A DNA stretch of 56,566 nt from an uncultured Mucispirillum sp. (GCA_944326705.1 CALVEY010000015.1:1-56566); one strand, 5' to 3'; counted from the first letter of the stretch, positions 35,338-44,882 are shown. Notes: a model not told the origin generated them from the letters alone. Numbers and translations: made by a program.

Positions 35338-38009
35338 TAAAATTTCCTTAAATAATTAGTAGATTTATTTTGTTTCATTTCATAATACTTATCAGATTGT
35401 TCTTTCGTAAAAAAAGAATTACAGTTAGGACATTTTATATTATATATACTATCTTCATTATTATTATGATAAGTCCAAAATACACCATTTTTTATGAGTT
35501 TAACCTTACATGAAAAACAGTTTGTATAGATTAAAATATTATTACAATATTGGCAATATTTATACTTGAAATCAGAGCTAATTTCGATATTAGAAGCACT
35601 CATGAAATTATTTTCAACTTTCTTTCTTCTATCTTCTAATGTTTCAATATTTACATTACCACATGAAAGACATATCCAACGCTCAGGAATCTTTTTTGAA
35701 ATAGTATAAACATAATATTGTATACACATCCCTAAAAATCTTTGCATCATTGTTTGATATGAATAATTTTTAGGATTAATCACAATAGCTCCATACCTAT
35801 GATTTGCCATTATATCATCATATTCTTTGATACGTAATTCTTCAACTTCTTTTTTGCTATCAAATAATACACCCTCACCATAATATGAATACTTACCCCA
35901 TTTTTGGTTATTTATAACAATTCTTTCTCTAGATAAAGCATTAAAATCTGGATGTAAAATAAAAACTTTATTATAATAGTCTGTTTCATCATCTATATGC
36001 TTTTTATGAATATTATTATCTTTAAAATAATATTCATAAAAAGCATCATAATCTTTATCTTCTTGAAAAAAAGATACTTTACGTCCTGCGTAATCTTTTG
36101 AATAATATAATAGCCTTATAAGATATTTAATATCTGCTTCTTCATGAAATTTAGAATCTAATATTATTTGGTATGGAGCAATATTTTTATATACTATTTC
36201 TAAAATTATATCTGGACATTTTTTAGTTACTAATTCTTTTTCATACCATATATTTATATTACACTCTAATTCATCATTAATCAATTCAACTAATGTATTT
36301 TTTGATTTATCAGATAAAATGTTTTCTAATAATATATTTATCCAATTATTCTCTTTAGGTTTAAAATGGTAATACTGAATCAATATATTTATTACTATTA
36401 TAAAACACCATCTTTCATATAATTTAGGCATATCTATTACTGTAATATTTTGCTCAAAATACTGTATTAAACTAAGCTGTTTAATATCAATATTTTGGAT
36501 ATTAAGAAGTAATTTAAACATGGTAAATGTATTAGTATAAAAATAGTTTTGTACAAAAGTCATTGAGTTAGGAAAAATAGATGATGGACTAATTTTTAAT
36601 CGTTTAAATTGTTTATCCAAGTTTAACATCTTATTAGACAACTTTAATAGATCATTTTCATTTAACAACTTACTATATTCATTATACATTTTTTGATAAT
36701 TTTTTTTCATTATTTCAGATTCTTTTTTTAAATATTTTACTGCCTCTCTATCCTGTTTACTATTAAGGTCTATATTTCTCTGCCAATCATTTTTTTCATA
36801 TTCTTCAGCTTTAATTTTATACTCTTCAATTTTATCATTATAACTTAACGGTATGATAGATATAATATCTGATATTTTATAAGGAATAGTATAATTAATT
36901 TCTGCATTAATTATAAACCATTCATTCATCATTTTTATTTTTTCACATAAATCTTGATACTGTATAGGTATATTTATATAACAACAATATTTGTTTAGTT
37001 TCTTTACTCCACCAAAAGACATATCTATAGCACATTTAAATTTTATATATTGTTTGCTACTTTCCTTTTCTATAGCTATTTTTTTTATTTTATAAAAATG
37101 TCCTTCTTTTAAAATTATACCATTCATCACCTTAATTTGCTTGACTTGTTCAATACTTGAATATATGATTTGAAAATCTTTATAAATAGGCACAGATAGA
37201 TTAATAAAAGAATATTTTTCCGAAAATAACTGTGGTTCTTCACATATAATACTATACTTTCCTAAATTTTTATTTTTAAGGTTCTTACTTAATTTTTCAT
37301 TATATATTCTATATACTATATTATTTTTTTGATTTCCCATAATCGTATCAAAATATTTGTCCCCGTTATTGTCTCCTATATATCGAATATCAATTGTATA
37401 TTTATTACATTGAGATAATTTTGATTTATCCCCAGTCATTTTTTTAAGCAATTCATCTCTTTCATTAATTAAAAGTTGAGTATCACGATAAAATATATCT
37501 TTATTAACCTGTACTTTATTACTTCTTAAAACCTCATTTATCTCTTCCATTTGATTTTTGAATTCACTTATTTTTTTATTTGTAGATACTCGTATATATT
37601 TTTGATAATTAATATTGTTAGACAAAATATATTTAATACAATCAAAAGTCCAATATATATATTGATTATCTGGTATATCATAATTTTCTACTTTTGATTT
37701 ACTTGTGTAATATTGTTTACTAGGGTCTGATATGTATTCTATAAATGTTTTTGTTGTAGGTGCTATTTTTTTTATATTTTCTTTTATAAAATATTCTTTT
37801 AATATTACTTTGGGTTGCTTTAGAATTTTATCTATATTATTAAGATATTCTTCCAATACTTTTTTATATTGTTCAGTAATACCTATGGTAGTAGCTTTTA
37901 TTTTCATATTAGAATATGAATTTTTACTATAAATTAGTTTCCAAAGTTCATTTTTAAAATCATCAAGCATAATACTTACATCTTCTTGACTTAAACTAAT
38001 ATTTTTCAC
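35337..38009 (-). CDS. DUF2357 / PD-(D/E)XK nuclease (McrC-like), main part
   Basis: 890 residues from a weak GTG at 38009 with no ribosome site. The same frame is open without ATG or TTG up to 38149, directly after the 80-codon frame at 38147-38389. The true N-terminus is therefore probably that upstream frame joined by a -1 shift (about 1017 residues in total). Residues 85-130 match the DUF2357 pattern (SKVENYDIPDNQYIYW). A coiled coil is near 400-470. The nuclease core is CPDIILEI (about 598-605) and IILDSKF (about 615-621). The C-terminus has three CxxC knuckles (about 770-865). It is the likely DNA- or RNA-cutting partner of the AAA+ protein encoded upstream. Confidence 0.82.
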   Translation of the reverse strand: MKNISLSQEDVSIMLDDFKNELWKLIYSKNSYSNMKIKATTIGITEQYKKVLEEYLNNIDKILKQPKVILKEYFIKENIKKIAPTTKTFIEYISDPSKQYYTSKSKVENYDIPDNQYIYWTFDCIKYILSNNINYQKYIRVSTNKKISEFKNQMEEINEVLRSNKVQVNKDIFYRDTQLLINERDELLKKMTGDKSKLSQCNKYTIDIRYIGDNNGDKYFDTIMGNQKNNIVYRIYNEKLSKNLKNKNLGKYSIICEEPQLFSEKYSFINLSVPIYKDFQIIYSSIEQVKQIKVMNGIILKEGHFYKIKKIAIEKESSKQYIKFKCAIDMSFGGVKKLNKYCCYINIPIQYQDLCEKIKMMNEWFIINAEINYTIPYKISDIISIIPLSYNDKIEEYKIKAEEYEKNDWQRNIDLNSKQDREAVKYLKKESEIMKKNYQKMYNEYSKLLNENDLLKLSNKMLNLDKQFKRLKISPSSIFPNSMTFVQNYFYTNTFTMFKLLLNIQNIDIKQLSLIQYFEQNITVIDMPKLYERWCFIIVINILIQYYHFKPKENNWINILLENILSDKSKNTLVELINDELECNINIWYEKELVTKKCPDIILEIVYKNIAPYQIILDSKFHEEADIKYLIRLLYYSKDYAGRKVSFFQEDKDYDAFYEYYFKDNNIHKKHIDDETDYYNKVFILHPDFNALSRERIVINNQKWGKYSYYGEGVLFDSKKEVEELRIKEYDDIMANHRYGAIVINPKNYSYQTMMQRFLGMCIQYYVYTISKKIPERWICLSCGNVNIETLEDRRKKVENNFMSASNIEISSDFKYKYCQYCNNILIYTNCFSCKVKLIKNGVFWTYHNNNEDSIYNIKCPNCNSFFTKEQSDKYYEMKQNKSTNYLRKF

Positions 38010-38146
38010 ATTAATATCTACTAAAATATCACCAAAATATATTTTAGCATCACCTATATGATTGATAAATAATGACTCATAATATTTCCCTTTTTTATTC
38101 CACTTATTGTTTTCTACCCACCATATCTTATTTGTAACAGGATCTA

Positions 38147-38389
38147 TTATTTTTTTAACACTTTCTTTCTGCCATTATTTAATAATATAACTGGAATAAT
38201 ATTATCATCATCTAGTTGAAAAGCAATTTGTGCATATAAATTATCAATCTTTGTGTATGTATATAACTGAAGAAAATATGCATTATCATCTATATATTCT
38301 AACTTTTCTGATAAAAAATTTTCTTTTACTTCTTCTATTTCATTTTCATTTTTCCATTTTATATTCAAATATTTGGCTTCAATATTCAT
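38147..38389 (-). CDS. N-terminal part of the McrC-like nuclease, ending at an A7 frameshift site
   Basis: 80 codons starting at ATG 38389, 2 bases after the stop of the McrB-like gene. The peptide (MNIEAKYLNIKWKNENEIEE...) continues in character into the -1 frame (IIDPVTNKIWWVENNKWN) that leads into the 890-residue nuclease. Reading stops at TAA 38149-38147, immediately after A AAA AAA. I read it as one gene interrupted by a frameshift: programmed, phase-variable, a mutation or a sequencing error. Alternatively it is a free small subunit. Confidence 0.65.
   Translation of the reverse strand: MNIEAKYLNIKWKNENEIEEVKENFLSEKLEYIDDNAYFLQLYTYTKIDNLYAQIAFQLDDDNIIPVILLNNGRKKVLKK
38150..38156 (-). 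other. A7 slippery site before in-frame stop
   Basis: Minus-strand reading is GTG TTA AAA AAA TAA. The heptamer A AAA AAA is in the correct phase for -1 slippage of the dnaX type, and the -1 frame reads ATA ATA GAT into the nuclease. A homopolymer of this size can also vary by replication slippage. Confidence 0.6.
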
Positions 38390-38391
38390 TT

Positions 38392-40569
38392 TTATGCCCA
38401 GTAGTTAACTATATCTTGATTATTTTTTGCTCTACTGATTACATCTACTAATTCATCAATTACATCTTTATACTGATTATCTTCCTGACTTAAAATAGTC
38501 TTCAATTCTTGCAGCATATTTTCCAGCAGCATTATTTTAGTTGTTTTATCATCTATTTTTTTGTTACCATCAAATGTAAGTTTAGGAAGTATTTTATGTA
38601 TAATATAATTATTTAAAATAAGATATTTATCTATATTTAGTTCATGACATATGTTATTATAATTCATACCCTGCCTGATAGTTCTAAAACTAAATTCTAC
38701 ACCCATAGGCAGTAAATATTTCTCTACAAGAATAAGTATATTATTAACAAATTCATCATCTTTTCGAAACTCTGGATATTCTTTTCTTATGCCTAACTGT
38801 ATAGGTGTAAGTTTTATTTTTTTATCAATATATTTATACTCTGTATCTACACCATAATCTTTATTAAGACTTAAAAAAGGACTTTTAAATCTTATAATAT
38901 GTGCCCTATCCAATATTTTTGGTGATAAATAGTTTGTTGTTTCATCTATATTTATTGCTCCAAAAAATCTTACATTATTTGGTATTTCAATTTTAGGCTG
39001 TATAGTAAATGCATTATTTAAAATATTTCTCAGATGAATGTAATAAGAGATTAATGACTCTTTTTCAGTTAAACCAAAAACCTTTCTTATTTCATTATTT
39101 AAATCATCATCCTGCATCATATCAAGATATGAATAATCGCTGCCTTTATCTGTTTTATTTGTTATATATTCTAAAATATCTATAAAACTATAAATTTCTT
39201 TTAAATTATTTTTACTTTCATTATCACTATACAATTGTATTTCTATATTTTTTGTCCGCTCTTCTAATAGTGATAAAAAGTCTGCAAAATAATACTCAAC
39301 CCTTGCAAGATTCATTTCATCTAAACAAATAAAATAAGGAATATCTGGATTTTCAATAGCTTCTCTTATAGCTTCTGTAAATTCAGTAGATAAAAAGCGT
39401 TTTTCAATTGGATTATAATACCCTAACAAATCCTCAGAACCTGTCCAGTTTGGTTTAACAGGAATAATTTTAGCAATTCCACCAATTGCATCTGCAAAAT
39501 ATTTAACAAGACTAGTTTTTCCAGTTCCAGAATCACCTGCTAATACAATAAAATCATTAGTTTGTAATAATGCATAGAAATCCATTAATAACTCTTTTTC
39601 ATACATTATTCCTTTTTTATATAAATATGCTTGTATATGATTTATAAGCTTATCAGGATTATTTTCTATATCATCATAAGTTATATAAGTTCCTTCTTCT
39701 AAAGTATATTTTTTTTCTACACCTGTTAACTGTTTAAATTTATCATCATCTAAAAGACCAAGCTGTAAAAGTTTATTTGCTTTTTTCTGCAATTCTTTTG
39801 CTATTTCTTTATCCATATTATCCCTCAATTCTATAAGCCTTTCTATTTCATTTTTACAATCTTCAATATTATGAATAAGCTCTTCTAAATTACTATTTTT
39901 TTCTTGAATATCATTTAAAAGGATTTGATGCTGCTCTTCTGTTTCCTCTACAACCTTTTCTAAATCATTTAATTTCTCTTTATTAGCATTAATTCCATTT
40001 TCTATTTCTTGGCTATTTTCTTTAATAACTGATTCAACAATAGATTTTGTTATTAAAATATTACCCTCACTATCTTTGTATAATTCAATATCTTCCATAC
40101 TTTTCAACTCTCTATATGAATCCACCTGTAACTGCAATGGGTTAAGATGTTTTTCCCTTTCATAGGTTGGTGAAAATGATAATATCATTAAAAATATACC
40201 ATTTTCTGCTTTATATTTGATAATATTATATTTATCTGGTGCAAGAAATATACTTTGAGCTTCCGCAGTTAATCCTGTTAAAGGATAAGATAATTCATTA
40301 CCAAAATACGGATGATAAAACTTATTAATCCATACAGAATTATCTAGCACTAGAATATCCCTATAATACACAACGACAAAGATTTTGTTGAAAGGCATTT
40401 TCCAATGGATACTGATATATTTCTTCAAAAACCCATCATTAAAAACAACTTGATTATCTTTTTTTATAAATCCACCAGAATCTCTGTCCAAAATATCATA
40501 AACATCTTTTATATCAAACTGCCCATTTGTTTCTGACATATTTATTCCATATTTATTTAATAATTCCAT
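38392..40569 (-). CDS. McrB-like AAA+ ATPase with N-terminal domain and long coiled coil
   Basis: 725 residues. An N-terminal beta-rich domain of unknown type (1-175) is followed by a coiled coil (about 180-265, heptads rich in Glu, Leu, Asn and Lys) and a McrB-family AAA+ domain. Walker A is LAGDSGTGKT (343-352). Walker B FICLDEMNLARVEYYFADFL (413-432) is the McrB-type block. The sensor-like GAINIDETTNYL (about 538-549) replaces the MNTAD nucleotide motif of E. coli McrB, so GTP specificity is uncertain. It is likely the motor that loads the downstream nuclease. It has no ribosome site; a TATAAT lies 8 bases from the ATG. Confidence 0.88.
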   Translation of the reverse strand: MELLNKYGINMSETNGQFDIKDVYDILDRDSGGFIKKDNQVVFNDGFLKKYISIHWKMPFNKIFVVVYYRDILVLDNSVWINKFYHPYFGNELSYPLTGLTAEAQSIFLAPDKYNIIKYKAENGIFLMILSFSPTYEREKHLNPLQLQVDSYRELKSMEDIELYKDSEGNILITKSIVESVIKENSQEIENGINANKEKLNDLEKVVEETEEQHQILLNDIQEKNSNLEELIHNIEDCKNEIERLIELRDNMDKEIAKELQKKANKLLQLGLLDDDKFKQLTGVEKKYTLEEGTYITYDDIENNPDKLINHIQAYLYKKGIMYEKELLMDFYALLQTNDFIVLAGDSGTGKTSLVKYFADAIGGIAKIIPVKPNWTGSEDLLGYYNPIEKRFLSTEFTEAIREAIENPDIPYFICLDEMNLARVEYYFADFLSLLEERTKNIEIQLYSDNESKNNLKEIYSFIDILEYITNKTDKGSDYSYLDMMQDDDLNNEIRKVFGLTEKESLISYYIHLRNILNNAFTIQPKIEIPNNVRFFGAINIDETTNYLSPKILDRAHIIRFKSPFLSLNKDYGVDTEYKYIDKKIKLTPIQLGIRKEYPEFRKDDEFVNNILILVEKYLLPMGVEFSFRTIRQGMNYNNICHELNIDKYLILNNYIIHKILPKLTFDGNKKIDDKTTKIMLLENMLQELKTILSQEDNQYKDVIDELVDVISRAKNNQDIVNYWA

Positions 40570-40577
40570 AGTAACAT

Positions 40578-40583
40578 ATTATA
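40578..40583 (-). promoter_or_regulatory. -10 element of the McrBC-like operon, leaderless configuration
   Basis: TATAAT on the minus strand (40583-40578) ends 8 bases before the ATG at 40569. Transcription starting 6-8 bases after it would begin at the start codon. No clear -35 and no Shine-Dalgarno sequence are seen. Confidence 0.45.
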
Positions 40584-40640
40584 TTTATTTTTTCAATAAT
40601 GAATAATGTCATTAAATAAATACTTATCTAATTTATTCAT

Positions 40641-40667
40641 TTGACATTTCCTATCCTATATTATATT
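40641..40667 (+). promoter_or_regulatory. Probable dprA promoter
   Basis: TTGACA at 40641-40646 and TATATT at 40662-40667 have a 15-bp spacer. It sits in the 152-base gap between the divergent McrB-like and dprA genes. Its TTG is in frame with dprA but is not a start codon. Confidence 0.4.
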
Positions 40668-40721
40668 CTTTCATTTATTATTATTTTCAGGGAGCTTATT
40701 ATAGATACCATTTATGAATAT

Positions 40722-41813
40722 ATGGCGTTAAAGCATATTAAAGGGTTAAGTGATACTATCATTTCTTTAATTATGGAAAAACGTGGCACAATATCAGGAA
40801 TATTTAAAGAAAAGGCAGATTTCTTTTACGGCTCAAATATTCAAAGTGCTGTAGTTGATAGAATCCTTACAAAGTCTTTTAATGAACAGGCTGTTGAAAG
40901 CCAGATAAGGCGTGCAGAAGATGCTGGAATATCCATTATAACTTTAGAAGACGAAAGATACCCTAAAATGCTGAAAGAAGTATATGCGCCGCCTGCTCTG
41001 CTTTATGTGCTTGGAAACAGTGAATGTTTAAATAATATATGTGTAGGTATAGTAGGCTCTAGAAACTGCTCAAAAATGGCAGAAAATTTTGCATATAAAT
41101 TATCTAAAGAATTAGCAGAAGTAGGCATAACTGTTGTCAGCGGCTTTGCTTACGGTATAGACATTGCGTCCCATAAAGGTGCTGTTGATTATGGCGCAAC
41201 TGCCTGTGTATTAGGCAGCGGACTTGCAAATATATACCCTGCAGCTCATACTAAATATATTGATAAAATACTTGAAAAAGGCGGCTGTCTGATGAGTGAA
41301 TTTACTCTTGATGAAGCACCGCTGCCGCAAAACTTCCCTAGAAGAAACAGAATAATATCAGGGCTTTCAAAAGCTATTGCAGTTATTGAAGCAGGATATA
41401 AAAGCGGTTCTTTAATTACATGTCGCTTTGCATTAGAACAAAACAGAGAGATTTTTGCAGTGCCTGCATTTCCTGGCGGTAGAAATAGTGCAACAAACTC
41501 TCTTCTAAGGCAGGGAGCAAAATTTTTAGAATCATCTCTTGACATAATCTCTGATTTACAATATGACTTAAAAATTAAGTTAAATGAAAATAATAGCGAA
41601 ATTGTTGAGAACAGCATAAAATCTCTTGAAATTGAAGATGAAACAGGGCAGAAGATATATGACGCTTTATCTATAGAGCCTTTATCGTTAAATAATATAT
41701 GTTTAAAACTAAATATTGATGTGGTTTCTGCTATGAATGCCATAGCCTGCCTTGAGCTTGACGGCATAATAGAAAAAGCACAAGATGAAAAATATATAAT
41801 TAAAATAATATAG
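40722..41813 (+). CDS. dprA: DNA processing protein DprA (Smf)
   Basis: 363 residues from the ATG at 40722. The frame is open further upstream, and GGGAG at about 40690 could serve a non-ATG start nearer 40697, so the first residues are uncertain. The Rossmann domain has GIVGSRNCSKMAEN, VVSGFAYGIDIASHKGA, LGSGLANIYPAAH, FPRRNRIISGLSKA and EAGYKSGSLITCRFALE. A C-terminal winged-helix (DML1-like) domain follows. DprA loads RecA on single strands during natural transformation. It is the first gene of the dprA-topA-trmFO-xerC block. Confidence 0.94.
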   Translation: MALKHIKGLSDTIISLIMEKRGTISGIFKEKADFFYGSNIQSAVVDRILTKSFNEQAVESQIRRAEDAGISIITLEDERYPKMLKEVYAPPALLYVLGNSECLNNICVGIVGSRNCSKMAENFAYKLSKELAEVGITVVSGFAYGIDIASHKGAVDYGATACVLGSGLANIYPAAHTKYIDKILEKGGCLMSEFTLDEAPLPQNFPRRNRIISGLSKAIAVIEAGYKSGSLITCRFALEQNREIFAVPAFPGGRNSATNSLLRQGAKFLESSLDIISDLQYDLKIKLNENNSEIVENSIKSLEIEDETGQKIYDALSIEPLSLNNICLKLNIDVVSAMNAIACLELDGIIEKAQDEKYIIKII

Positions 41814-41825
41814 ATGGGTAGCACT

Positions 41826-44171
41826 ATGAATCTGGTAATTGTTGAATCACCTGCAAAAGCTAAAACTATTGAAAAATACCTTGGCTCTGATTACAAAGTA
41901 ATCGCCAGCGTTGGTCATATTATTGACCTGCCGCCTAATGAATTAGGTGTAGATATTGAGCATAACTTTGAGCCTAAATATATTGTGATAGAAGGTAAAG
42001 AAAAAGTTATTTCTTCCCTTAAAAGCAATGCAAAAAAGGCTGATAAAGTATTCCTTGCGCCCGACCCGGATAGAGAGGGAGAAGCGATTGCGTGGCATAT
42101 TGCAAGCCAGATTGATAAAAATAAGCCTGTAAAACGTGTACTTTTTAATGAAATCACTAAAAAAGGTATACTTGACGGCATAAATAACCCTGGCGATATT
42201 AACTTAAACAGAGTTAACGCCCAGCAGTCTCGCAGAATATTAGACAGGCTTGTAGGTTATATGGTAAGCCCGCTTTTATGGAAGCCATTAAGATATGGTC
42301 TTTCAGCAGGCCGTGTTCAGTCTGTTGCATTAAGATTAATATGCGAAAGAGAAGAAGAAATAGAAAAATTTGTACCAGTTGAATCATGGAGTATCAGTGC
42401 AGATTTTAATATAGAAAATAAAGATACAAATGATAAAGGTGTATTAAAAGCCAAACTTGATAAAATAAAAGGCAAAAAAGCAGATATTAAAACAGAAAAG
42501 GATGCAGAAAAAATACTTGCTGATATGCCTTTAGATTTTATTGTATCAGGTGTAGAAGAAAAGGCAGTTAAGCAAAACCCTGCTGAGCCTTTTATAACAT
42601 CAAGAATGCAGCAGGAAGCTATTAGAAAATTGGGCTTTACTGCTAAAAAAGCAATGGCAGTTGCCCAAAGCCTGTATGAAGGTGTAGAGCTTGCAGAAGG
42701 ACCTGTTGGTCTTATTACTTATATGAGAACAGACTCTACCCGTATTTCTCCAGAAGCAGAAAGCCAGGCAAAAGAATATATTGAAAATAACTATGGCAAA
42801 GATTATGTAGCTAAAACCAAAAAAGCTTCAAAAAAATCAAATAATGTGCAGGACGCTCACGAAGCTATCCGCCCTACTTCTGTTTTAAGAACACCTGCGG
42901 AAATTAAAAAATATTTAACTAATGACCAATACAGGCTTTATAAACTGATATGGGAAAGGTTTGTAGCAAGCCAAATGGCAGAAGCCATATTTAACCAGAC
43001 AGTAGTGCGCTTAACTGGCAAAGATTATGAATTTAAAGCATCTGCTAAAACTCTTGCTTTTGCAGGCTTTACTAAACTTTATCTTGAAAGTAAAGAAGAA
43101 GATGCTAAAAATGAAGAAGATGATGAAACTACTATCTCTTTTAAAATATCAGAAAACACTCCTGCATTAAGAGATAAAACAGAAAAGAAACAGCATTTTA
43201 CACAAAGCCCGCCCCGATATACAGAGGCTACTCTTGTTAAAACATTAGAACAGCAGGGAATAGGCAGGCCGTCAACCTATGCTGCTATTATCTCTACTAT
43301 TGTAGAAAGGCAGTATACAGAACTGCAGGATAAAAAATTCCACCCAACAGAGCTTGGAAGAATAGTAAATAAAATATTAATAGAAAACTTTCCAAAAATA
43401 TTTGAAGTAAAATTTACTGCAAGTATGGAAAAAGACTTAGACTTAATAGAAGACGGTAAGGAAAACTGGCATGATGTATTATCAAACTTTTATAAAAATT
43501 TTGATAAAGAGTTAAAAGCAGCTTCCACTGGTAAAATATCTGCCAATTTAGAAACTAATAAAAAATGCCCAATATGCACAAGTGAGCTTGTTATAAAAAT
43601 GGGTAAAAACGGTGCATTCCTTGCATGCTCTGCATACCCAGAGTGTAAGTTTACTTCTAACTTTAAAAGAAATGAAAAAGGTGAAATAGAGCTTGTAGAA
43701 GATAAGCAGTTTGAAGGCACTGGTATAAAATGTGAAAAATGCGGCGCAGAACTTGTGTTTAAAAAGACACGCTTTGGGGAAGTTATTGCATGTCCTGAAT
43801 ATCCAGAATGTAAAAATATTAAAAACTTTTTAAGAACTCCAGACGGACAGATAAAAATATTAGAAGCAGGACAGGTTTTAGATGAAAAATGCCCAGAATG
43901 TTCTAAACCACTTACATTAAAATCTGGCAAGAATGGTATGTTTGCAGCATGTTCTGGATACCCGGAATGTAAATTTACTGCTAATATTGAAATGAAAGAT
44001 GACGGCACTATAGGTATTAAGCCAAACACTCCAAATGAAAGCGGCGAAGTATGCGAAAAATGCGGCAAACCTATGGTTGTAAAAAGAAGCTTCCGCGGTG
44101 CTTTCCTTGCATGCTCTGGTTATCCAGAATGTAAGAATACTAAGCCTATTAAGAAAAAAGAAAATGGATAA
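41826..44171 (+). CDS. topA: DNA topoisomerase I
   Basis: 781 residues from the ATG at 41826 (785 from an ATG at 41814 that touches the dprA stop). The family begins LVIVESPAKAKTIEKYLG. It has the TOPRIM motif PDPDREGEAIAWH, the catalytic tyrosine in GLITYMRTDSTRIS, and four C-terminal zinc ribbons each ending in YPECK (from residue 580 on). It relaxes negative supercoils. Its stop overlaps the start of the small gene at 44164 by 8 bases. Confidence 0.96.
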   Translation: MNLVIVESPAKAKTIEKYLGSDYKVIASVGHIIDLPPNELGVDIEHNFEPKYIVIEGKEKVISSLKSNAKKADKVFLAPDPDREGEAIAWHIASQIDKNKPVKRVLFNEITKKGILDGINNPGDINLNRVNAQQSRRILDRLVGYMVSPLLWKPLRYGLSAGRVQSVALRLICEREEEIEKFVPVESWSISADFNIENKDTNDKGVLKAKLDKIKGKKADIKTEKDAEKILADMPLDFIVSGVEEKAVKQNPAEPFITSRMQQEAIRKLGFTAKKAMAVAQSLYEGVELAEGPVGLITYMRTDSTRISPEAESQAKEYIENNYGKDYVAKTKKASKKSNNVQDAHEAIRPTSVLRTPAEIKKYLTNDQYRLYKLIWERFVASQMAEAIFNQTVVRLTGKDYEFKASAKTLAFAGFTKLYLESKEEDAKNEEDDETTISFKISENTPALRDKTEKKQHFTQSPPRYTEATLVKTLEQQGIGRPSTYAAIISTIVERQYTELQDKKFHPTELGRIVNKILIENFPKIFEVKFTASMEKDLDLIEDGKENWHDVLSNFYKNFDKELKAASTGKISANLETNKKCPICTSELVIKMGKNGAFLACSAYPECKFTSNFKRNEKGEIELVEDKQFEGTGIKCEKCGAELVFKKTRFGEVIACPEYPECKNIKNFLRTPDGQIKILEAGQVLDEKCPECSKPLTLKSGKNGMFAACSGYPECKFTANIEMKDDGTIGIKPNTPNESGEVCEKCGKPMVVKRSFRGAFLACSGYPECKNTKPIKKKENG

Positions 44172-44760
44172 TGAATACATGGATATATTTGATAAAAAGA
44201 AATTATTACCAAAAACTTTTGAAGCAAATTGTGTTGATATAACATTTCCATTTACTCATAGTAGTGAAATATGTGACAAATTATATTGCCTAGGAATGTA
44301 TTATCTTGATAGTGCAAAAACATTACTTAATGCTGAAAATAAATTTTATGCAAAAGATTATTATATACTCCCAGTATTACACTTGCTAAACCATGGAATA
44401 GAGCTCTCTATTAAATATTATTTAATGAAATTTGATAATCAAATAATTGAACAACATGATATAATCGATTTATTCAAGAAAATAAAAAATAAAATTAAAA
44501 AAATAATTACAGAAAAAGAATTTAACGCCATACCATGGGATAATACGCTCAATATAATTACTGTTTTATATAAAGAAATTTTGAATGAAAAAAATAATCT
44601 GCCATATCGTTATCCAATAAATAGTAGATGTGAATTGTATGAATATGCTGATGAAAAGAATAGACTTTATATAAATCAAGAATATTTAACAGTAATCATA
44701 AATAATTTAATCATTTTTTTTGATGCATTATCTAACTACATAGATGAAATTATAGAATAA
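44164..44760 (+). CDS. HEPN-like protein of unknown function
   Basis: 198 residues from the ATG at 44164, inside the end of topA; a longer frame from 44098 only reads through topA. It is helical, with a four-helix HEPN-like pattern. YYLDSAKTLLN is followed by VLHLLNHGIELSIKYYLMK and then QHDIIDLFKKI, the spacing of HEPN proteins. The classical RxxxxH ribonuclease motif is not evident, so catalysis is doubtful. It uses CAA for glutamine throughout and is more AT-rich than topA and trmFO, which suggests insertion into a conserved block. No partner nucleotidyltransferase gene is beside it. Confidence 0.6.
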   Translation: MDNEYMDIFDKKKLLPKTFEANCVDITFPFTHSSEICDKLYCLGMYYLDSAKTLLNAENKFYAKDYYILPVLHLLNHGIELSIKYYLMKFDNQIIEQHDIIDLFKKIKNKIKKIITEKEFNAIPWDNTLNIITVLYKEILNEKNNLPYRYPINSRCELYEYADEKNRLYINQEYLTVIINNLIIFFDALSNYIDEIIE

Positions 44761-44882
44761 TAAAAATTTTGAATGAATAAACATTGTTTGAAATACAACA
44801 TGTAATTAAATATAAAATAATTAAATAAAATAATGAATTATATAAAAATCTATTAAAGAAAGTTAGTTTAAAAGGATAATTT

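Noticed and set aside
40641-40721. Upstream extension of dprA to a TTG at 40641
   Set aside because: That TTG is the first part of a TTGACA -35 element, and the extension is hydrophobic residues not found in DprA.
41246-41824. 192-codon minus-strand frame opposite dprA
   Set aside because: Antisense shadow of dprA with no ribosome site or recognisable domain.
43490-44068. 192-codon minus-strand frame opposite topA
   Set aside because: It is a shadow of the repeated zinc-ribbon coding sequence; topA is certain on the other strand.
43560-44160. Possible DNA repeat in the 3' part of topA
   Set aside because: The periodicity reflects four homologous zinc ribbons in the protein, typical of TopA, not a mobile or CRISPR-like repeat.
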